NCBI RefSeq assembly: GCF_004121075.1
Contig: NZ_RHLN01000149.1
Location: 36,874-100,873 of the forward strand
DNA from: Lutibacter sp. HS1-25
Lineage (GTDB): Bacteria; Bacteroidota; Bacteroidia; Flavobacteriales; Flavobacteriaceae
Reading direction: 5' to 3'
Length of the DNA: 64,000 nucleotides
Part shown: in pieces, positions 1 to 9,222 of the stretch
How the letters are laid out: every line of letters starts with the position of its first letter
Position numbering within the stretch: the stretch's first letter is position 1
Program-made: the position numbers and the translations under genes
The notes under the pieces: generated by a model
The model's database searches: none
What the model was told of the DNA's origin: nothing
Seen by the model: only the letters and a program-made list of their open reading frames with translations

Positions 1-125
1 CTGCAGACAATAACTATTACTTGTTTTTAGAGCACGATGCTACTAACGAGATTTGTACTGTTAAGCACACTGAAAAAGGAGTACGATTAGATCAAACTTA
101 TAAATTTAACGAATTATTTAATTAA
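1..125 (+). CDS. C-terminal end of a truncated gene, possibly an MBL-fold hydrolase
   Basis: An open frame enters from the left edge (codons start at base 3) and ends at a TAA at 123-125, giving the last 40 residues of a protein. The tail contains LFLEHDATNE and HTEKGVRLD. From memory these resemble the C-terminus of MBL-fold metallohydrolases of Flavobacteriaceae, but the metal-binding domain lies outside the window, so the family call is tentative. The next gene starts only 6 bases after the stop on the same strand, so the two are probably co-transcribed. Confidence 0.55.
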   Translation, partial: ADNNYYLFLEHDATNEICTVKHTEKGVRLDQTYKFNELFN

Positions 126-131
126 TAAAAG

Positions 132-1772
132 ATGAAAATTATTAAATCAATTTCTGTTGTAGCCCTTTCAGCTATGGCACTAACGAGTTGTAGTTCTCTA
201 AAGAATATGGCGGTTCCAACTATGGATACTTCTGTTAATGCTACAGCAAAACAAACACCTATAGATGAGGTAGCTTTTAACCATTGGGCACATGCCGATT
301 TAGTAACAGACTCTATACCTGGTATGAGTTTAGATAAAGCTTATAAATTTGTTGAAGGAAAACCAAGTACTACTGTTATTGTTGGGGTAGTTGATTCTGG
401 AATTGATATTGAGCACGAAGATTTAAAAGATGTTCTTTGGGTAAATACCAAAGAAATTCCTGGAAACAATATTGACGATGATAAAAATGGTTATGTTGAC
501 GATATTTATGGTTGGAACTTTTTAGGTGGTGAAGGTATTGCTGCTCCTGAACAATTAGAAATTACACGTTTGTATGCTAAATACAAAGCTAAGTTTGAAG
601 GTAAAACAATTGAAGATGTGCCTGCAGACCAAAAAGCTGAATTTGAAAAATATCAAACTTATTCAGATGCTTATAAGGCTTCTTCTGGTAAATATTTTCA
701 AACTATGGAGCGTTTAACTGAAATTGCCACTGTTTTTGACGATGTAATTAAACACTTAGGAACAGATAAATTTACACTTGAAGATCTACAAGCTATTGAA
801 ACTACTGATGTTAAATTACAAGAAGAAGTAAAAGCTGTTGTTGGTTTGTACGGAAGAGGTGCAACTTATGAAGAGTTTAAAAAATATTACGATTCTCAAG
901 CTAAAAACAAAAATTACGATCTTGATTTTAATAGCAGACTTATAGTTGGTGATAATCCTGAAGATATTAAAGATGTTGTTTATGGTAATGCATTTGTAAT
1001 TGGTTCTGTTGAAGAAGAATCTCACGGAACACACGTAGCTGGAATAATTTTAGCAAACCGCACCAATAATATTGGTATGAAAGGGGTGGCTAACAATGCA
1101 AAATTAATGTCGGTAAGAGCTGTGCCAGATGGTGATGAGCGTGATAAAGATGTTGCTTTAGCAATTAGATACGCTGTAGACAATGGTGCCAAAGTAATTA
1201 ATATGAGTTTTGGTAAAAGCTGGTCTCCAAATCCTGAATGGGTTTTTGAAGCTTTTAAATATGCTGAAAAAAATGATGTTTTACTTGTTCATGCTGCAGG
1301 TAACGATGCAAAAGATATTGATGTAAAAGACAACTGGCCAAATGATGCTGCTGATAAAATCAACGAAATGGTAGATAATGTTATCACTGTAGGAGCAATG
1401 AGTTCTAACTACGATGAGAATTTACCTGCTACGTTCTCAAATTACGGTCAAAAAAATGTAGATATTTTTGCGCCTGGAGTTCAAATTTATTCAACAATAC
1501 CAAATAACGAATATGCAAGATATAACGGTACATCAATGGCATCTCCTGAAGTTGCTGGTGTAGCTACACTAATTCGTTCTTATTATCCACAATTATCTGC
1601 AAGTCAAGTTAAACACATTATCATGAATTCTGGAACTCCAATAGAAATGGATGTGTTGATTCCTGGTAAAGATGGTGAAAAAGCAAAATTATCTACTTTG
1701 TCTGTAACAGGAAAAGTTTTAAATGCTTACAATGCTTTGGTTTTAGCCGATAAAATGGTAAACAAAAAATAA
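132..1772 (+). CDS. S8 (subtilisin-like) serine protease, lipoprotein
   Basis: A secreted subtilase of 546 residues. The N-terminus is a lipoprotein signal with lipobox LTSC (Cys20), so it is probably anchored to a membrane on the periplasmic or outer side. The catalytic triad is visible: Asp88 in VVDSGID, His298 in SHGTHVAG and Ser468 in NGTSMASP, with oxyanion Asn391 in HAAGND. The Asp-to-His distance of about 210 residues is far longer than in classical subtilisins; the extra 150 or so residues after the Asp motif form a Lys/Glu-rich, probably helical insertion. No T9SS C-terminal sorting domain is seen. It lies 6 bases after the preceding gene and is followed by a strong terminator. Substrate unknown. 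Confidence 0.9.
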   Translation: MKIIKSISVVALSAMALTSCSSLKNMAVPTMDTSVNATAKQTPIDEVAFNHWAHADLVTDSIPGMSLDKAYKFVEGKPSTTVIVGVVDSGIDIEHEDLKDVLWVNTKEIPGNNIDDDKNGYVDDIYGWNFLGGEGIAAPEQLEITRLYAKYKAKFEGKTIEDVPADQKAEFEKYQTYSDAYKASSGKYFQTMERLTEIATVFDDVIKHLGTDKFTLEDLQAIETTDVKLQEEVKAVVGLYGRGATYEEFKKYYDSQAKNKNYDLDFNSRLIVGDNPEDIKDVVYGNAFVIGSVEEESHGTHVAGIILANRTNNIGMKGVANNAKLMSVRAVPDGDERDKDVALAIRYAVDNGAKVINMSFGKSWSPNPEWVFEAFKYAEKNDVLLVHAAGNDAKDIDVKDNWPNDAADKINEMVDNVITVGAMSSNYDENLPATFSNYGQKNVDIFAPGVQIYSTIPNNEYARYNGTSMASPEVAGVATLIRSYYPQLSASQVKHIIMNSGTPIEMDVLIPGKDGEKAKLSTLSVTGKVLNAYNALVLADKMVNKK

Positions 1773-1786
1773 CATATTTTATTAAT

Positions 1787-1832
1787 AAAAAAGCTGTTCA
1801 AAATTGGTATCTTTTTTGAACAGCTTTTTTTG
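1787..1832 (+). terminator. Rho-independent terminator after the S8 protease gene
   Basis: The inverted repeat AAAAGCTGTTCAAAA / TTTTTTGAACAGCTTTT is followed by a T-run. The A-run on the left means it could also work on the minus strand. It ends the transcript of the protease gene. Confidence 0.85.
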
Positions 1833-1863
1833 TTTATATTGCTTTTCAAATTAAATTCAACTC

Positions 1864-3699
1864 ATGAGAAAATTCTTTTTATTGCTTTTTTTAGCAAACA
1901 CACTCTTTATTCATGCTCAAAATAATACTTCGTATTGGCAACAGCATGTTGACTATACCATGAAAATTGATATGGATGTTAATAATTATCAATATACAGG
2001 AACTCAAAAATTAATTTACACAAATAATTCACCCGATGTTTTAAATCATGTTTATTATCATTTGTATTTTAATGCTTTTCAACCTGGTAGCGAAATGGAT
2101 GCAAGACTTCAAAGTATTGTTGATCCAGATTATAGAATGGTGAATAATATTGGAACTAAAGAAAATCCAAGATACCAAAGTAGAATAGCACTTTTAAAAC
2201 CAGATGAAATTGGTTATTTAAAGGTGATTTCGTTAAAACAAAACGGAATAGCGTTAAAATATTCAACAGAAGGAACCATACTTGAAGTTGAATTGGATAC
2301 TGCAATTAAGCCAGGTGAAACTACTACTTTTGAAATGACTTTTGAAGGTCAGGTTCCTGTTCATATAAGAAGAGCAGGTAGAAATAATGAAGATGGTGTG
2401 GCATTGTCTATGGCGCAATGGTACCCAAAAATGGCAGAATATGATTTTGAAGGTTGGCACGATCATCCATATATTGCACGCGAATTTCAAGGGGTTTGGG
2501 GTAATTTTGATGTAGCTATTACCATAGATAAAAAATATACCATTGGAGGTACTGGAGTTTTACAAAATCCACAAGAAATTGGTCATGGATATGAGGATAA
2601 ATCTATAAAACTGAACCTTCCAAAAGGTAAAAATTTAACTTGGCATTTTAAAGCAAAAATGGTGCACGACTTTACTTGGGCAGCCGACCCAAATTATGCG
2701 CATGATATTTTAAAAACAGCTAGCGGAACTGAACTTCATTTTTTGTATAAAAATACCGACACATATAAAAAAGCTTGGAAAGAAGTTCAACCTTTAACCG
2801 AAAAAGCCTTGGATTATTTTGTTGAGTCAATTGGGGCTTATCCGTGGGAACAATATTCTGTAATACAAGGTGGTGATGGTGGTATGGAATATGCTATGTG
2901 TACACTGGTTGCTGGCGGAAAAACTTTGAATGAAATTGCAGGAACTGTTTTTCATGAATTGGCTCATACCTGGTTTCAGCAAATTTTAGCAACCAATGAA
3001 AGTAAAAATTCTTGGATGGACGAGGGTTTTACAACTTATATTTCAACTTTAGCTTCTGATAAAATTTTAAAAGGTGGTTCTGATATTCCAAACGCAAAAG
3101 GCTACAGAGGTTATTTTTATGCGGTTAACAATGGCTTTGAAGAACCTTTAACCACACATTCGGATAGGTTTAATACCAATGCAGCTTTTGGAATTGGAAG
3201 CTACACAAAGGGCTCAATTTTTGTGTCGCAATTGAATTATATTATAGGTTATGATAATGTAAAAGAAACATTGAAAAAATATTATAACGATTTTAAATTT
3301 ACACACCCAACTCCCAATGATTTTAAACGTGTTGCTGAAAAAGTTTCTGGAATTCATTTAGATTGGTATTTAAATGAATGGACTGAAACTACGCATACTA
3401 TTGATTATGCGGTTGCAAAGGTAGAAGGGAAGTCAATAACATTGGCAAGAGTAGGTAAAATGCCTATGCCTATAGATGTTACAGTAACTTATGCCGATGG
3501 TAGTACTGAAAATTTTTACATTCCTTTGCGAATGATGCGTGTGAATAAGCCAACAAAAGCAACTATTTTAAAAGATTGGACTTGGGCGCACCCAACCTAT
3601 ACTTTTGAAGCTGAGAAAGAAATTACAAAAGTCGAAATTGATTCTTCAGGTTTAATGGCTGATGTTGATAGATCTAATAATATTTTGATTAAAGAATAG
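1864..3699 (+). CDS. M1-family zinc metallopeptidase (aminopeptidase N-like)
   Basis: 611 residues with a type I signal peptide (MRKFFLLLF...IHAQ), so exported. The zinc site is HELAH at 364-368 with Glu387 18 residues after the second His (HEXXH-X18-E), exactly the M1 arrangement. The upstream exopeptidase loop reads GGMEY at 339-343 in place of the classical GAMEN, a variant common in bacterial M1 peptidases. An N-terminal beta domain (about residues 25-230) precedes the catalytic domain. It probably trims peptides in the periplasm or at the surface. It has its own transcription unit, between the terminator at 1.8 kb and the convergent decarboxylase gene. Confidence 0.9.
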   Translation: MRKFFLLLFLANTLFIHAQNNTSYWQQHVDYTMKIDMDVNNYQYTGTQKLIYTNNSPDVLNHVYYHLYFNAFQPGSEMDARLQSIVDPDYRMVNNIGTKENPRYQSRIALLKPDEIGYLKVISLKQNGIALKYSTEGTILEVELDTAIKPGETTTFEMTFEGQVPVHIRRAGRNNEDGVALSMAQWYPKMAEYDFEGWHDHPYIAREFQGVWGNFDVAITIDKKYTIGGTGVLQNPQEIGHGYEDKSIKLNLPKGKNLTWHFKAKMVHDFTWAADPNYAHDILKTASGTELHFLYKNTDTYKKAWKEVQPLTEKALDYFVESIGAYPWEQYSVIQGGDGGMEYAMCTLVAGGKTLNEIAGTVFHELAHTWFQQILATNESKNSWMDEGFTTYISTLASDKILKGGSDIPNAKGYRGYFYAVNNGFEEPLTTHSDRFNTNAAFGIGSYTKGSIFVSQLNYIIGYDNVKETLKKYYNDFKFTHPTPNDFKRVAEKVSGIHLDWYLNEWTETTHTIDYAVAKVEGKSITLARVGKMPMPIDVTVTYADGSTENFYIPLRMMRVNKPTKATILKDWTWAHPTYTFEAEKEITKVEIDSSGLMADVDRSNNILIKE

Positions 3700-3732
3700 T
3701 GCGCTTTTAGGGCGAAATTTGTAGCTATAACA

Positions 3733-4995
3733 TTAAAGTCCTTCCCTTTGGGAAGGATTTAAAATAGAATTTTCTTCTAAGGCTTCTACAAATTTTAACA
3801 AATCGTCAATTTCAACATGTTCCATCATTATAACTTTATACCAGTTAGGGTTGTTGTCATGAGTGTCAGGAACCAATCCAAACTGATGTGCTAATTCTTT
3901 AGGGACATAGCTAGATTTTAAGGTTACAATATTCATAAAAGGGTCTCTAAAATACGCAATATTTAAAGCGTTTAATTGTTCACAAAGCCACTCGGTTCTT
4001 AGTATTAAAGTGTTTATTTTTTCGAACCAACCATAATATCCGTAGCTAAATAAAATCATCCAAACGGCAATGGCATTTGCACCTGATCGGCTTCCAGAGA
4101 GGGTTAAATCCATTCCGTCAACATATTGAGCTTCCTTAGTTAATACATTTTCAATATATCCTTTTCGGCATAAAAACACACCCGTTCCGTAAGGTGCTTG
4201 CAGCATTTTATGTGCATCAATAGTTATAGAAGTTACATTTGGGTTTTCAAAATTAATGCTAGATTGTTTGTTGGTAATTGGGTAAATAAATCCGCCAAAA
4301 GCACCATCCACGTGAATTTTAAAAGTAACGTTATGTTTTGTTAGAATTTCAGCATACAAATCTGGATTATCAACCGATCCAAACATAGTAGTTGCCATAT
4401 TTGAAATTACCATAAAGTATTTTTTTCCTTCGGAAACTAATTTACCAACAATGCTATCTAATGCTGAAGGAATAATTTCTCTCGAATTAAAATCAACAGG
4501 AATTGAAACGTTTTCTACACTTAATAAATTTGAACCTTTATAAACTGAGTAATGTGTATCTTCTGATGACAAAATAACCATTTCATTTAAAGATGCATTG
4601 AACTGTTTTTTGAACAAATTTCTATAAATCCAAAGTGCTTGAATATTGGCTTCAGTTCCACCGGTAGCTATATAACCATCATATTCTTCTTCTTTAGCTT
4701 TAAAAATATCAACAGCCAATACGCGAACCACTTCTTTTTCCAATTCTTGTGAACCTTTAAAAGCTTCTTCGCTTTTTCCTAAAGTATGGCAGCCAATATT
4801 ATTTGGATTTGCAATAAACGATTTTAAAATAGGGGCATTGTCTAAAGATGTTCCGCTAGTATTAAAAACATTTTCATCTAAATGTGAAACAGGGTATCCT
4901 AAAAATTTGCTGCTTTCAAAGTTTGCTGTTGACTCTAAGGCAGTGTCAATTTTTTTTATCAATTGGGATTTCGATAATTTTTTCCAGTATTTCAT
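3733..4995 (-). CDS. PLP-dependent group II amino acid decarboxylase
   Basis: 420 residues, fold type I PLP enzyme of the group II decarboxylase family (Glu/His/Tyr decarboxylase-like). Visible motifs: TGGTEAN at 111-117 (phosphate-binding), HVDGA with Asp230 (pyridine nitrogen), and the Schiff-base lysine Lys263 in DAHKMLQAPYG. There is no signal peptide, so it is cytoplasmic. The substrate cannot be read from the sequence. The last eight residues (NPSQREGL) are encoded by a GC-rich hairpin and look like an appended tail. It is divergent from uvrC and convergent with the M1 peptidase gene. Confidence 0.85.
   Translation of the reverse strand: MKYWKKLSKSQLIKKIDTALESTANFESSKFLGYPVSHLDENVFNTSGTSLDNAPILKSFIANPNNIGCHTLGKSEEAFKGSQELEKEVVRVLAVDIFKAKEEEYDGYIATGGTEANIQALWIYRNLFKKQFNASLNEMVILSSEDTHYSVYKGSNLLSVENVSIPVDFNSREIIPSALDSIVGKLVSEGKKYFMVISNMATTMFGSVDNPDLYAEILTKHNVTFKIHVDGAFGGFIYPITNKQSSINFENPNVTSITIDAHKMLQAPYGTGVFLCRKGYIENVLTKEAQYVDGMDLTLSGSRSGANAIAVWMILFSYGYYGWFEKINTLILRTEWLCEQLNALNIAYFRDPFMNIVTLKSSYVPKELAHQFGLVPDTHDNNPNWYKVIMMEHVEIDDLLKFVEALEENSILNPSQREGL
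3736..3760. repeat. GC-rich hairpin overlapping the 3' end of the decarboxylase gene
   Basis: TCCTTCCC (3739-3746) pairs with GGGAAGGA (3750-3757) around a TTT loop, and the stem extends into flanking A/T pairs. It encodes the C-terminal tail of the decarboxylase and may act as its terminator. It resembles a short palindrome I recall from intergenic regions of flavobacteria; the genomic copy number cannot be checked here. Confidence 0.55.
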
Positions 4996-5165
4996 TGGTA
5001 TTATTTTGTTGTATGTTTAAAAACAGCTCTTTAAAGAGGTGTTTTTTGTATTTTTCGTAAAAGTACGTATTTTTTGTTATTAAATATGTTTTAAATAGAC
5101 TGATTTATTTTGAAAAGTAAGTTCAATAAAAAATGAGTATTTTTAAATTTTAAAATTGCAATATC

Positions 5166-6959
5166 TTGGAGTTAGAAATTCAAATAAAAACATTGCCAAA
5201 TCAGCCTGGGGTTTATCAGTATTACGATAAAAACGATCAGCTTTTGTATGTTGGTAAAGCCAAAAATATTAAAAAAAGAGTTGCTTCTTATTTTACCAAA
5301 AATCATGAGTATGGTAAAACAAAAGTATTGGTTAAAAAAATTGCCAGTATCAAACACATTGTGGTAAATACGGAAACTGATGCGCTGTTGTTGGAGAATA
5401 ATTTGATAAAAAAATACCAGCCACGTTACAATGTAATGTTGAAAGACGATAAAACGTACCCCTGGATTTGTATTAAAAACGAACGTTTTCCGCGCTTATT
5501 TTTAACTCGAAATGTGATAAAAGATGGTTCGGAATATTTTGGGCCTTATACTTCTGTTAAAACTGCAAAAGCTTTGTTAGATTTAATAAAAGAGTTGTAT
5601 TTATTGCGTTCGTGTAATTTTGATTTAAGTGAAAAAAACATTGCTACGGGTAAGTATAGTGTGTGTTTAGACTATCATATTGGCAATTGTAAAGGCCCTT
5701 GTGAAGGTTTGCAAACAGAAGAAGATTATCAATTAGATATTACAGCAATTAGGAATATTGTTAAGGGAAATTTTAAAGAAGCTATAAAAACTTTTGAAGA
5801 ATTAATGATGCGTTTTGCTGATGAAATGGAGTTTGAAGAAGCGCAAAAGATTAAAGAAAAAATTGATTTATTAGCCAATTATCAGGCAAAATCAACGGTT
5901 GTAAATCCGTCTATAACAAATGTCGATGTATTTTCAATAGTTTCAGATGAAAGTTATAGTTATGTCAATTTTTTTAAAATAGTGAATGGTGCAATTATTC
6001 AGTCGCATACTTCAGAAATAAAGAAAAAATTAGATGAAACTGATAAGGAATTATTAGAGCTTTCTATAGTTGAAATTAGGCAGCGATTTAACTCGCAATC
6101 TAAAGAAATTTATGTGCCTTTTGATGTTGATTTGGGTGAAAATATTAAAGTTACTGTGCCTAAATTGGGTGATAAACTACGCATTGTAGAATTGAGTATT
6201 AGAAATGCCAAATACTTTAGACAAGACAAGTTAAAACAAATTAAAATTGTTGACCCAGACAGACATGTAAACCGAATTATGGAGCAAATGCAACAAGATT
6301 TGCGTTTGTCTAAACAGCCACGTCATATTGAGTGTTTTGATAATTCAAATATCCAAGGTACTAATCCAGTAGCAGCCTGTGTTGTATTTAAAAACGGAAA
6401 GCCTGATAAGAAAGAATATAGAAATTTCAACATTAAAACTGTTGAAGGTCCCGATGATTTTGCTTCTATGGAAGAAGTGGTTTTTAGACGTTATAAGCGA
6501 TTGTTAGATGAAGGTATGGATTTACCTCAATTGATTGTAATTGATGGTGGAAAAGGGCAATTGTCTTCGGCTTTAAAAAGTTTGGATATTTTAGGTTTGC
6601 GTCATAAAATAGCAATTATAGGTATTGCCAAACGTTTGGAAGAAATTTATTATCCTGATGATCCAGTACCGTTGTATTTAGATAAAAAATCAGAAACGCT
6701 TAAAATTATTCAACAATTAAGAAACGAGGCACATCGTTTTGGAATTACACACCACAGAAACAAGCGTAGTAAAAGTGCATTAAACAATCAATTAGAAGAA
6801 ATTTCTGGTATTGGTAAACAAACTGTTGTATCTTTATTAAAACATTTTAAGTCCACAAAAAGGGTTTCTGAAGCTTCATTTGAAGATTTAGAAAAACTGA
6901 TTGGAAATGCTAGAGCCACTAAAGTTTACGGTTATTTTCAAAAAAATAAATATTCATGA
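5166..6959 (+). CDS. uvrC: UvrC, subunit C of the excinuclease ABC
   Basis: 597 residues, full length. UvrC makes the 3' and 5' incisions around lesions in nucleotide excision repair. Domains in order: GIY-YIG nuclease (GVYQYYD...LLYVGKAKN, about residues 15-35), a Cys-containing region around 155-180, a UVR motif about 205-240 (FEEAQKIKEKI), the RNase H-like C-terminal nuclease (ECFDNSNIQG, VIDGGKGQL) and a C-terminal helix-hairpin-helix (ISGIGKQTV). The start is TTG at 5166: an in-frame TAA lies at 5151-5153, no ATG lies between, and the family begins just before the GIY motif. Its last 4 bases overlap the next gene (ATGA). Confidence 0.95.
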   Translation: MELEIQIKTLPNQPGVYQYYDKNDQLLYVGKAKNIKKRVASYFTKNHEYGKTKVLVKKIASIKHIVVNTETDALLLENNLIKKYQPRYNVMLKDDKTYPWICIKNERFPRLFLTRNVIKDGSEYFGPYTSVKTAKALLDLIKELYLLRSCNFDLSEKNIATGKYSVCLDYHIGNCKGPCEGLQTEEDYQLDITAIRNIVKGNFKEAIKTFEELMMRFADEMEFEEAQKIKEKIDLLANYQAKSTVVNPSITNVDVFSIVSDESYSYVNFFKIVNGAIIQSHTSEIKKKLDETDKELLELSIVEIRQRFNSQSKEIYVPFDVDLGENIKVTVPKLGDKLRIVELSIRNAKYFRQDKLKQIKIVDPDRHVNRIMEQMQQDLRLSKQPRHIECFDNSNIQGTNPVAACVVFKNGKPDKKEYRNFNIKTVEGPDDFASMEEVVFRRYKRLLDEGMDLPQLIVIDGGKGQLSSALKSLDILGLRHKIAIIGIAKRLEEIYYPDDPVPLYLDKKSETLKIIQQLRNEAHRFGITHHRNKRSKSALNNQLEEISGIGKQTVVSLLKHFKSTKRVSEASFEDLEKLIGNARATKVYGYFQKNKYS

Positions 6960-9175
6960 AAAAGCTTCTAACCATCATAATATTACTTTTTACAAGTAGT
7001 GTCTTGTTTTCGCAAAAGGCTTGTGACGAGAAGGATATTAAGGTTGGTTTGGTGCTTAGTGGAGGAGGTGCAAAAGGATTTGCACATATATCTGTTTTAA
7101 AAGTTTTAGAAGAAGCAGGTGTAAGAGTAGATTATATAGGTGGTACAAGTATGGGTGCTATTGTTGGTGCTTTATACGCTTCAGGATACAGTGCAGATCA
7201 GCTTGATTCTATTGTTAGAAGCGTAGATTTTAATAAAATTTTATCAAATGAATTACCTCGTAAGTCTAAACCATTTTACGAAAAAGATGATGGTGAAAAG
7301 TATGCGCTAACATTGCCAATTAGACAAAGAAATGTGGGTATACCTAAAGCAATTTCCGAAGGTCAAAACGTACTTAATTTATTAACCGAGCTCACTCAAA
7401 ATGTAAATGGTATTCATGATTTTAGTAAACTTCCTATTCCTTTTTTATGTATTGCTACCAATTTAGAAACAGGTACTCAAGAAGTTTTAACAGAAGGTTT
7501 TTTGCCATTGGCTATTAAAGCAAGTGGTTCGTTTCCAACTTTACTAGGACCTGTTGAAATAGATGGTAAACTTTTAACAGATGGTGGAGTGGTAAATAAT
7601 TTTCCGGTTGAAGAGGTAAAAGCTATGGGGCCAAATGTTATTATTGGTGTAGATATTCAGCATGGGCTAAGCGATAAAAAAGAATTAAATTCAGCAGTAA
7701 AAATTTTAAATCAAATAGTTGGTTTTCAAATGTATAATTCTTTGGAAAGTAAATATGAGCTTGTTGATATATTGATAAAACCAGATTTAGAAAATTATTC
7801 GGTGCTTTCTTTTGATAAAGTTGATGAAATTTTAAAAGCTGGAGATTCTGCAGGAAGAGCAAATTTTAAGCAGTTGGAAGAGATTGCAAAATGTCAAATA
7901 AAAAAACAATCAATAAAAGTAAACCCTTCAAAAGATAAAATATTTCATATTTCTTCAATTGAAATTACTGGAAATAAAAATTACACAAGAGCTTATATTT
8001 TAGGGAAATTAAACTGGAAAAATCAAGATTCAACAAGTTACAGCCAATTTGTGCAAAGTATAAACAATTTATCGGCCACGGGTAATTTTGAAATTGTTCA
8101 ATATGAAATTGATGAAACCGAAAAAGGGAGTGTGCTTAAAATTAAAGTAAAAGAGACAGAGGTTTTAAATTATTTAAAGTTTGGAATTCATTATGATGAT
8201 TTGTATAAAACAGGTGTGTTGATAAACTTTACTTCAAAACATATGTTATTTAATAACGATATATTTTCAGCCGATTTAATATTAGGTGACAATTTAAGAT
8301 ACAGTATCAATTATTTTGTAGATAATGGTTTTTATTGGAGTCTTGGGTTAAAATTTAGATACAATAACTTTAATGAAAATGTAAAGTTTGAAGACAATTT
8401 AATCAATAAAATTAATTTGAGTTATGAACATTTTAGCAATCAGGCATATATGCAAACTGTTTTTAATCGAAAATTTGCTATTGGTGCAGGTATAGAGTAT
8501 AAGCGGGTATCGGCTTCAACAGAAAATCTGGTTAGCTTAGATGATTCATTGTACAAAATTGAAAATGGTAAATTGTATTTTGATAAATCAAATTATTTTA
8601 ACTTATTTGGGTATTTAAAGTTAGATACTTACGATAAAAGTTCTTTTCCTAAAGAAGGTATGTTTTTGGATGCAGGGTTTTTGTATTATGCAGCATCATC
8701 AGATTATACGGATGATTTTTCACCATTTTCTCAATTAAAAGCAAACTTTGGTATTGCAACTACTTTTTTTGAAAAATTGACATTTCAATTTTTTTCTGAA
8801 GCGGGTCTTACAATTGGTCGTAATAATAATAGAGCTATTGCATTTAATGTGGGTGGTTATGGAAAAAATTACATTACTAATTTTGTGCCGTTTTATGGTT
8901 ATGATTTTGCAGAATTGGCTGGAGATGAATTTTTAAAATCGGGTTTAACAGCTAGATACGAGTTTATTAAGAAAAATTATTTTTCATTAACAGCAAATTA
9001 CGCAAGGGTGGGAGATAAATTGTTAAATGATGGAAAGATTTTTGAAAACACGTTATCGGGTTATATGGTAGGTTATGGGTTGGAAACATTTATTGGACCT
9101 ATAGAAGTAAATTATGCTTGGTCGCCAGATAATAAAGGTAATTATTGGTATTTTAATGTTGGGTATTGGTTTTAA
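6956..9175 (+). CDS. Patatin-like phospholipase with POTRA and outer-membrane beta-barrel
   Basis: 739 residues with a signal peptide (cleavage near residue 20). The patatin domain has the oxyanion loop GGGAKG (36-41), the nucleophile Ser65 in GTSMG and the dyad Asp209 in TDGG. A POTRA-like segment (about 330-400) follows, then a C-terminal BamA-like barrel rich in aromatic beta strands and ending in an aromatic residue (GYWF). This is the PlpD/type Vd architecture, so a lipase domain is carried to or across the outer membrane by its own barrel. Start ATG overlaps the uvrC stop by 4 bases, so translation is probably coupled. Lipid substrate unknown. Confidence 0.88.
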   Translation: MKKLLTIIILLFTSSVLFSQKACDEKDIKVGLVLSGGGAKGFAHISVLKVLEEAGVRVDYIGGTSMGAIVGALYASGYSADQLDSIVRSVDFNKILSNELPRKSKPFYEKDDGEKYALTLPIRQRNVGIPKAISEGQNVLNLLTELTQNVNGIHDFSKLPIPFLCIATNLETGTQEVLTEGFLPLAIKASGSFPTLLGPVEIDGKLLTDGGVVNNFPVEEVKAMGPNVIIGVDIQHGLSDKKELNSAVKILNQIVGFQMYNSLESKYELVDILIKPDLENYSVLSFDKVDEILKAGDSAGRANFKQLEEIAKCQIKKQSIKVNPSKDKIFHISSIEITGNKNYTRAYILGKLNWKNQDSTSYSQFVQSINNLSATGNFEIVQYEIDETEKGSVLKIKVKETEVLNYLKFGIHYDDLYKTGVLINFTSKHMLFNNDIFSADLILGDNLRYSINYFVDNGFYWSLGLKFRYNNFNENVKFEDNLINKINLSYEHFSNQAYMQTVFNRKFAIGAGIEYKRVSASTENLVSLDDSLYKIENGKLYFDKSNYFNLFGYLKLDTYDKSSFPKEGMFLDAGFLYYAASSDYTDDFSPFSQLKANFGIATTFFEKLTFQFFSEAGLTIGRNNNRAIAFNVGGYGKNYITNFVPFYGYDFAELAGDEFLKSGLTARYEFIKKNYFSLTANYARVGDKLLNDGKIFENTLSGYMVGYGLETFIGPIEVNYAWSPDNKGNYWYFNVGYWF

Positions 9176-9204
9176 AAAAGCCCTGTATTGCTACAGGACT
9201 TTTA
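9176..9204 (+). terminator. Terminator after the uvrC/patatin operon
   Basis: The hairpin AGCCCTGTA / TACAGGACT (one mismatch) is preceded by an A-run and followed by TTTTA. It lies immediately after the patatin stop, between convergent genes, and may serve both strands. Confidence 0.65.
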
Positions 9205-9222
9205 TAGATATTGTTGATTACC

